This document shows, piece by piece, positions 62,134 through 64,000 of a DNA stretch of 64,000 nucleotides. Positions within the stretch are counted from its first letter, which is position 1. The number at the start of each line of letters is the position of its first letter. A model generated the notes under the pieces. That model did no database searches and had not been told where the DNA came from. It saw only the letters and a program-made list of their open reading frames with translations. This DNA comes from Limonium bicolor (taxonomy: Eukaryota > Streptophyta > Magnoliopsida > Caryophyllales > Plumbaginaceae). The stretch is from contig CM041776.1 in the NCBI GenBank assembly GCA_023374045.1, forward strand, positions 45,452,171 to 45,516,170, given 5' to 3'. The position numbers and the translations under genes are program-made.

Positions 62134-62421
62134 TCATATCTTCAAGGCAAAGACAATGGCTCCTAACTCTAAGTCATGTGTCAGGTAATTCTCCTCATGC
62201 TTTTTCAGCTGGCGGGAGGCATAAGCTACAACCTTGCCATGCTGCATGAGTACGCATCCCATTCCTTTGCCTGATGCGTCACAATATACCTCAAATCCCT
62301 CGGTGCCCTCTGGAAGAGTAAGGATGGGCGCTGAGGTCAATGAGTCTTTAAGGCTCTGAAATGATACTTCGCACTCGTCTGTCCATACAAACGGTGCATC
62401 TTTCTTCATCAGTGTAGTCAT
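62134..62421 (-). pseudogene. Gypsy RNase H domain
   Basis: [15 protein letters not shown] (residues 11-25) is the RT-RNase H tether. [15 protein letters not shown] (46-60) contains the first catalytic Asp (D48), and [14 protein letters not shown] (81-94) the catalytic Glu (E85). It ends at an in-frame TGA. The frame upstream continues open through RT connection sequence to about 62640. Confidence 0.88.
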
Positions 62422-62680
62422 GGGCTTGGCGACTTTCGAGAAGTCCTTTACAAATCTCCGGTAATAACCGGCTATACCAAGAAAGCTCCGAATGTCGGTA
62501 ACAGTCTTAGGTCTAGGCCATGATCGTACAGCTTCTATCTTTGAAGGGTCAACCGAGATACCTGCGCTCGAGATGACATGACCAAGGAATGATACCTGAT
62601 CTAGCCAGAATTCGCATTTGGAGAACTTTGCATACAGCTAGTTCTCGCGCAATGTCTCAAGCACTTTCCTTAAATGAGTT
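62422..62680 (-). pseudogene. Gypsy RT thumb/connection, nonsense and frameshift
   Basis: In phase with the RNase H frame, the complement encodes the family blocks [17 protein letters not shown] and [17 protein letters not shown] at about 62639-62641 replaces the usual Gln codon before LYAKFSKC, and a one-base shift near 62690 separates it from the RT palm frame. Confidence 0.82.
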
Positions 62681-63217
62681 TCATGTTCCTACTGATTTGA
62701 GATATACAAGTATGTCGTCGATGAAGACAACCACTGAAGTGTCCAACTGCTCACTGAACAGACGATTCATGAGGTCCATGAATTTAGCTGGTGCGTTTGA
62801 CAAACCGAATGGCATCACCGTGAATTCGTAGTGGCCATATCTAGTACGGAATGCCGTTTTCTCAATGTCTTGCTCTTTGATAGCAATTTGTTGATACCCA
62901 GAACGGAGGTCAATCTTGGAGAAGACTGATGCTCCTTTCAGCTGATCAAATAGGTCGTCGATGCGTGGTAATGGGTATTTATTTTTGACTGTGACCGCAT
63001 TCAGCTCACAGTAGTCAATGCAAAGTCGGAGGCTACCGTCCTTCTTCTTCACAAAGAGGACCGGTGCTCCCCAGGGTGATACGCTCAGGCGTATGAACCC
63101 TTTGTCGAGAAGGTCTCGTAATTTCTCCTTTAGTTCAGTCATTTCAGCAGGTGCCATGCGGTACGGTGCCCTAGCAATGGGACCGGTACCTGGCAAAAGA
63201 TCAATTTCAAATTCCAC
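62681..63217 (-). pseudogene. Gypsy reverse transcriptase palm
   Basis: A 178-codon frame. YRMAPAEM (19-26) opens [13 protein letters not shown] (100-110) has the catalytic D103, [11 protein letters not shown] (134-144) is the dNTP-binding block, and FIDDILVY (165-172) holds the catalytic pair D167-D168. DYCELN has Cys where the family has Arg. All three catalytic Asp residues remain. The frame is broken on both sides: near 63228 from protease and near 62690 from the thumb. Confidence 0.93.
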
Positions 63218-63840
63218 TGCTCTCGGTGGGGCATGCCGGGTAGCTCCTTAGGGAATACGTCGGGAAATTCGGATACAATCGGTACATCTTCACTGAACTC
63301 TGGATCTCTCTCCAGGTCTTGTACGTAACATAGATATACTTCATGGCCCTTTCGGAGCTCCCGGTACATAGCCATAGCAGATATGAGTGTGGCGAAGGCT
63401 CTCTCGGTCTCTGGCTGGGTAAATACGGTAATCCCAGAAGGACTCTTGAGCAGCAATCGATGCTCGGCGCAGAGGATTCTACCCTTGTGCCGCTCCAACC
63501 AATTCATTCCGATGATTAAGTCGAATCCCAATCCATTAAACTCGATGAAGGAGATGGGAAACACTTCGTTTTTGATTTCGATGGTGGCTGATTGATAGTA
63601 TTTGGTGCACTTTACTCGCTCCTTCGATGGGAGAGTAAACCTTGAAGTTCGGTAGCTCATCCGCATCTAGCTTCAACCTCTTCACAAAAGATGGTGATAC
63701 GAACGTGTGAGAGGCGCCGGAGTCGAAAACACATTGGCTTCAATGCCGTTCACTGGGAATGTTCCCGTTAAGATGGTGCCACTCTGCCGGCTTGTGCTTC
63801 GGTGAGGATACTCAGGTTACCTCTCGGTACCGAGTCCACA
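63139..63840 (-). pseudogene. Gypsy gag-pol linker and aspartic protease
   Basis: The protease active site DSGASHTFVS lies at about 63724-63695 in one phase. The rest (FTLPSK...GLGFDLIIGMNWLERHKG, then [16 protein letters not shown]) is in the phase of 63139-63666, so a frameshift lies between, near 63640-63650. A second shift at about 63228 separates it from RT. Upstream, GNLSILTEAQAG-like linker sequence is readable to about 63840, after which family similarity is lost. Gag is not in the window. Confidence 0.85.
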
Positions 63841-64000
63841 ACCTATTGAAGTCACAATTGGATGAGTATTGATGGTGGACACAAGTGGAATTTAAATCAA
63901 CACTGCTCTTTATTGATAAACCAACCATCATATATACCGTGTCTCTAATACACGTTACTAATCGATTACATGATATGAATTATACTTCCTAAAGGTAAGG
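63841..64000. other. Unassigned sequence replacing the gag end
   Basis: Gag zinc-knuckle coding sequence would be expected here, but the DNA is AT-rich with stops in all frames I followed. It may be the edge of another insertion (it contains CTTTATTGATAAACC and a CATATATACCG tract) or a deletion junction. The window ends before this can be decided. Confidence 0.4.

Overview
This window is transposable-element DNA from a plant nuclear genome. The evidence is LTR retrotransposons primed by initiator tRNA-Met (TGGTATCAGAGC), a chromodomain Ty3/gypsy polyprotein, a SIRE/Maximus-like Ty1/copia remnant, Stowaway and hAT miniature elements, and TATA-driven long LTRs. I found no convincing intact host gene, tRNA, rRNA or CRISPR array. 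The species cannot be named from the sequence alone.

Layout. 1-3362: 3' end of a plus-strand Ty3/gypsy element with a 3.04 kb LTR. 3709-3946: Stowaway MITE. 3951-7571: truncated plus-strand LTR of the main family (LTRs run TGAAATACCCC...GGGGTGTTACA). 7572-7947: a minus-strand LTR tip. 7948-26038: a minus-strand tandem array, internal-LTR-internal-LTR, of a large non-coding (LARD-like) gypsy element. 26039-37031: two AT-rich relatives of these LTRs separated by a 500-N scaffold gap, with another LTR-like segment (about 34.7-36.3 kb) in the right one. 37032-37883: LTR, hAT-like and coding-like scraps. 37930-43014: minus-strand copia element carrying a hAT MITE that itself carries a Stowaway MITE. 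43015-56107: plus-strand LARD-like gypsy element inserted in the copia 5' LTR. 56108-about 63840: minus-strand, protein-coding but broken gypsy element inserted in the LARD 3' LTR and running to near the window end.

How the parts relate. The LARD-like elements have PBS, PPT and long LTRs but no recognisable gag or pol, so any mobility would need enzymes from an autonomous relative; the 56-64 kb element has the same LTR ends and PPT module and is the type of donor expected, although this copy is inactivated by several frameshifts, nonsense codons and lost integrase catalytic residues. The most interesting signal is structural. The primer-binding site, an internal PPT-like tract and the 3' PPT each overlap or directly follow a short stem-loop, and the stems are kept by paired base changes between subfamilies. 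The long LTRs also carry subfamily-specific GC-rich hairpin minisatellites and an intron-like donor/acceptor pair downstream of a TATA box.

Quality. The two tandem units at 7.9-26 kb differ mostly by single-base indels, which looks like unpolished long-read error, while the LARD LTR pair at 43-56 kb differs largely by substitutions. The 500-N run is an arbitrary-size gap.
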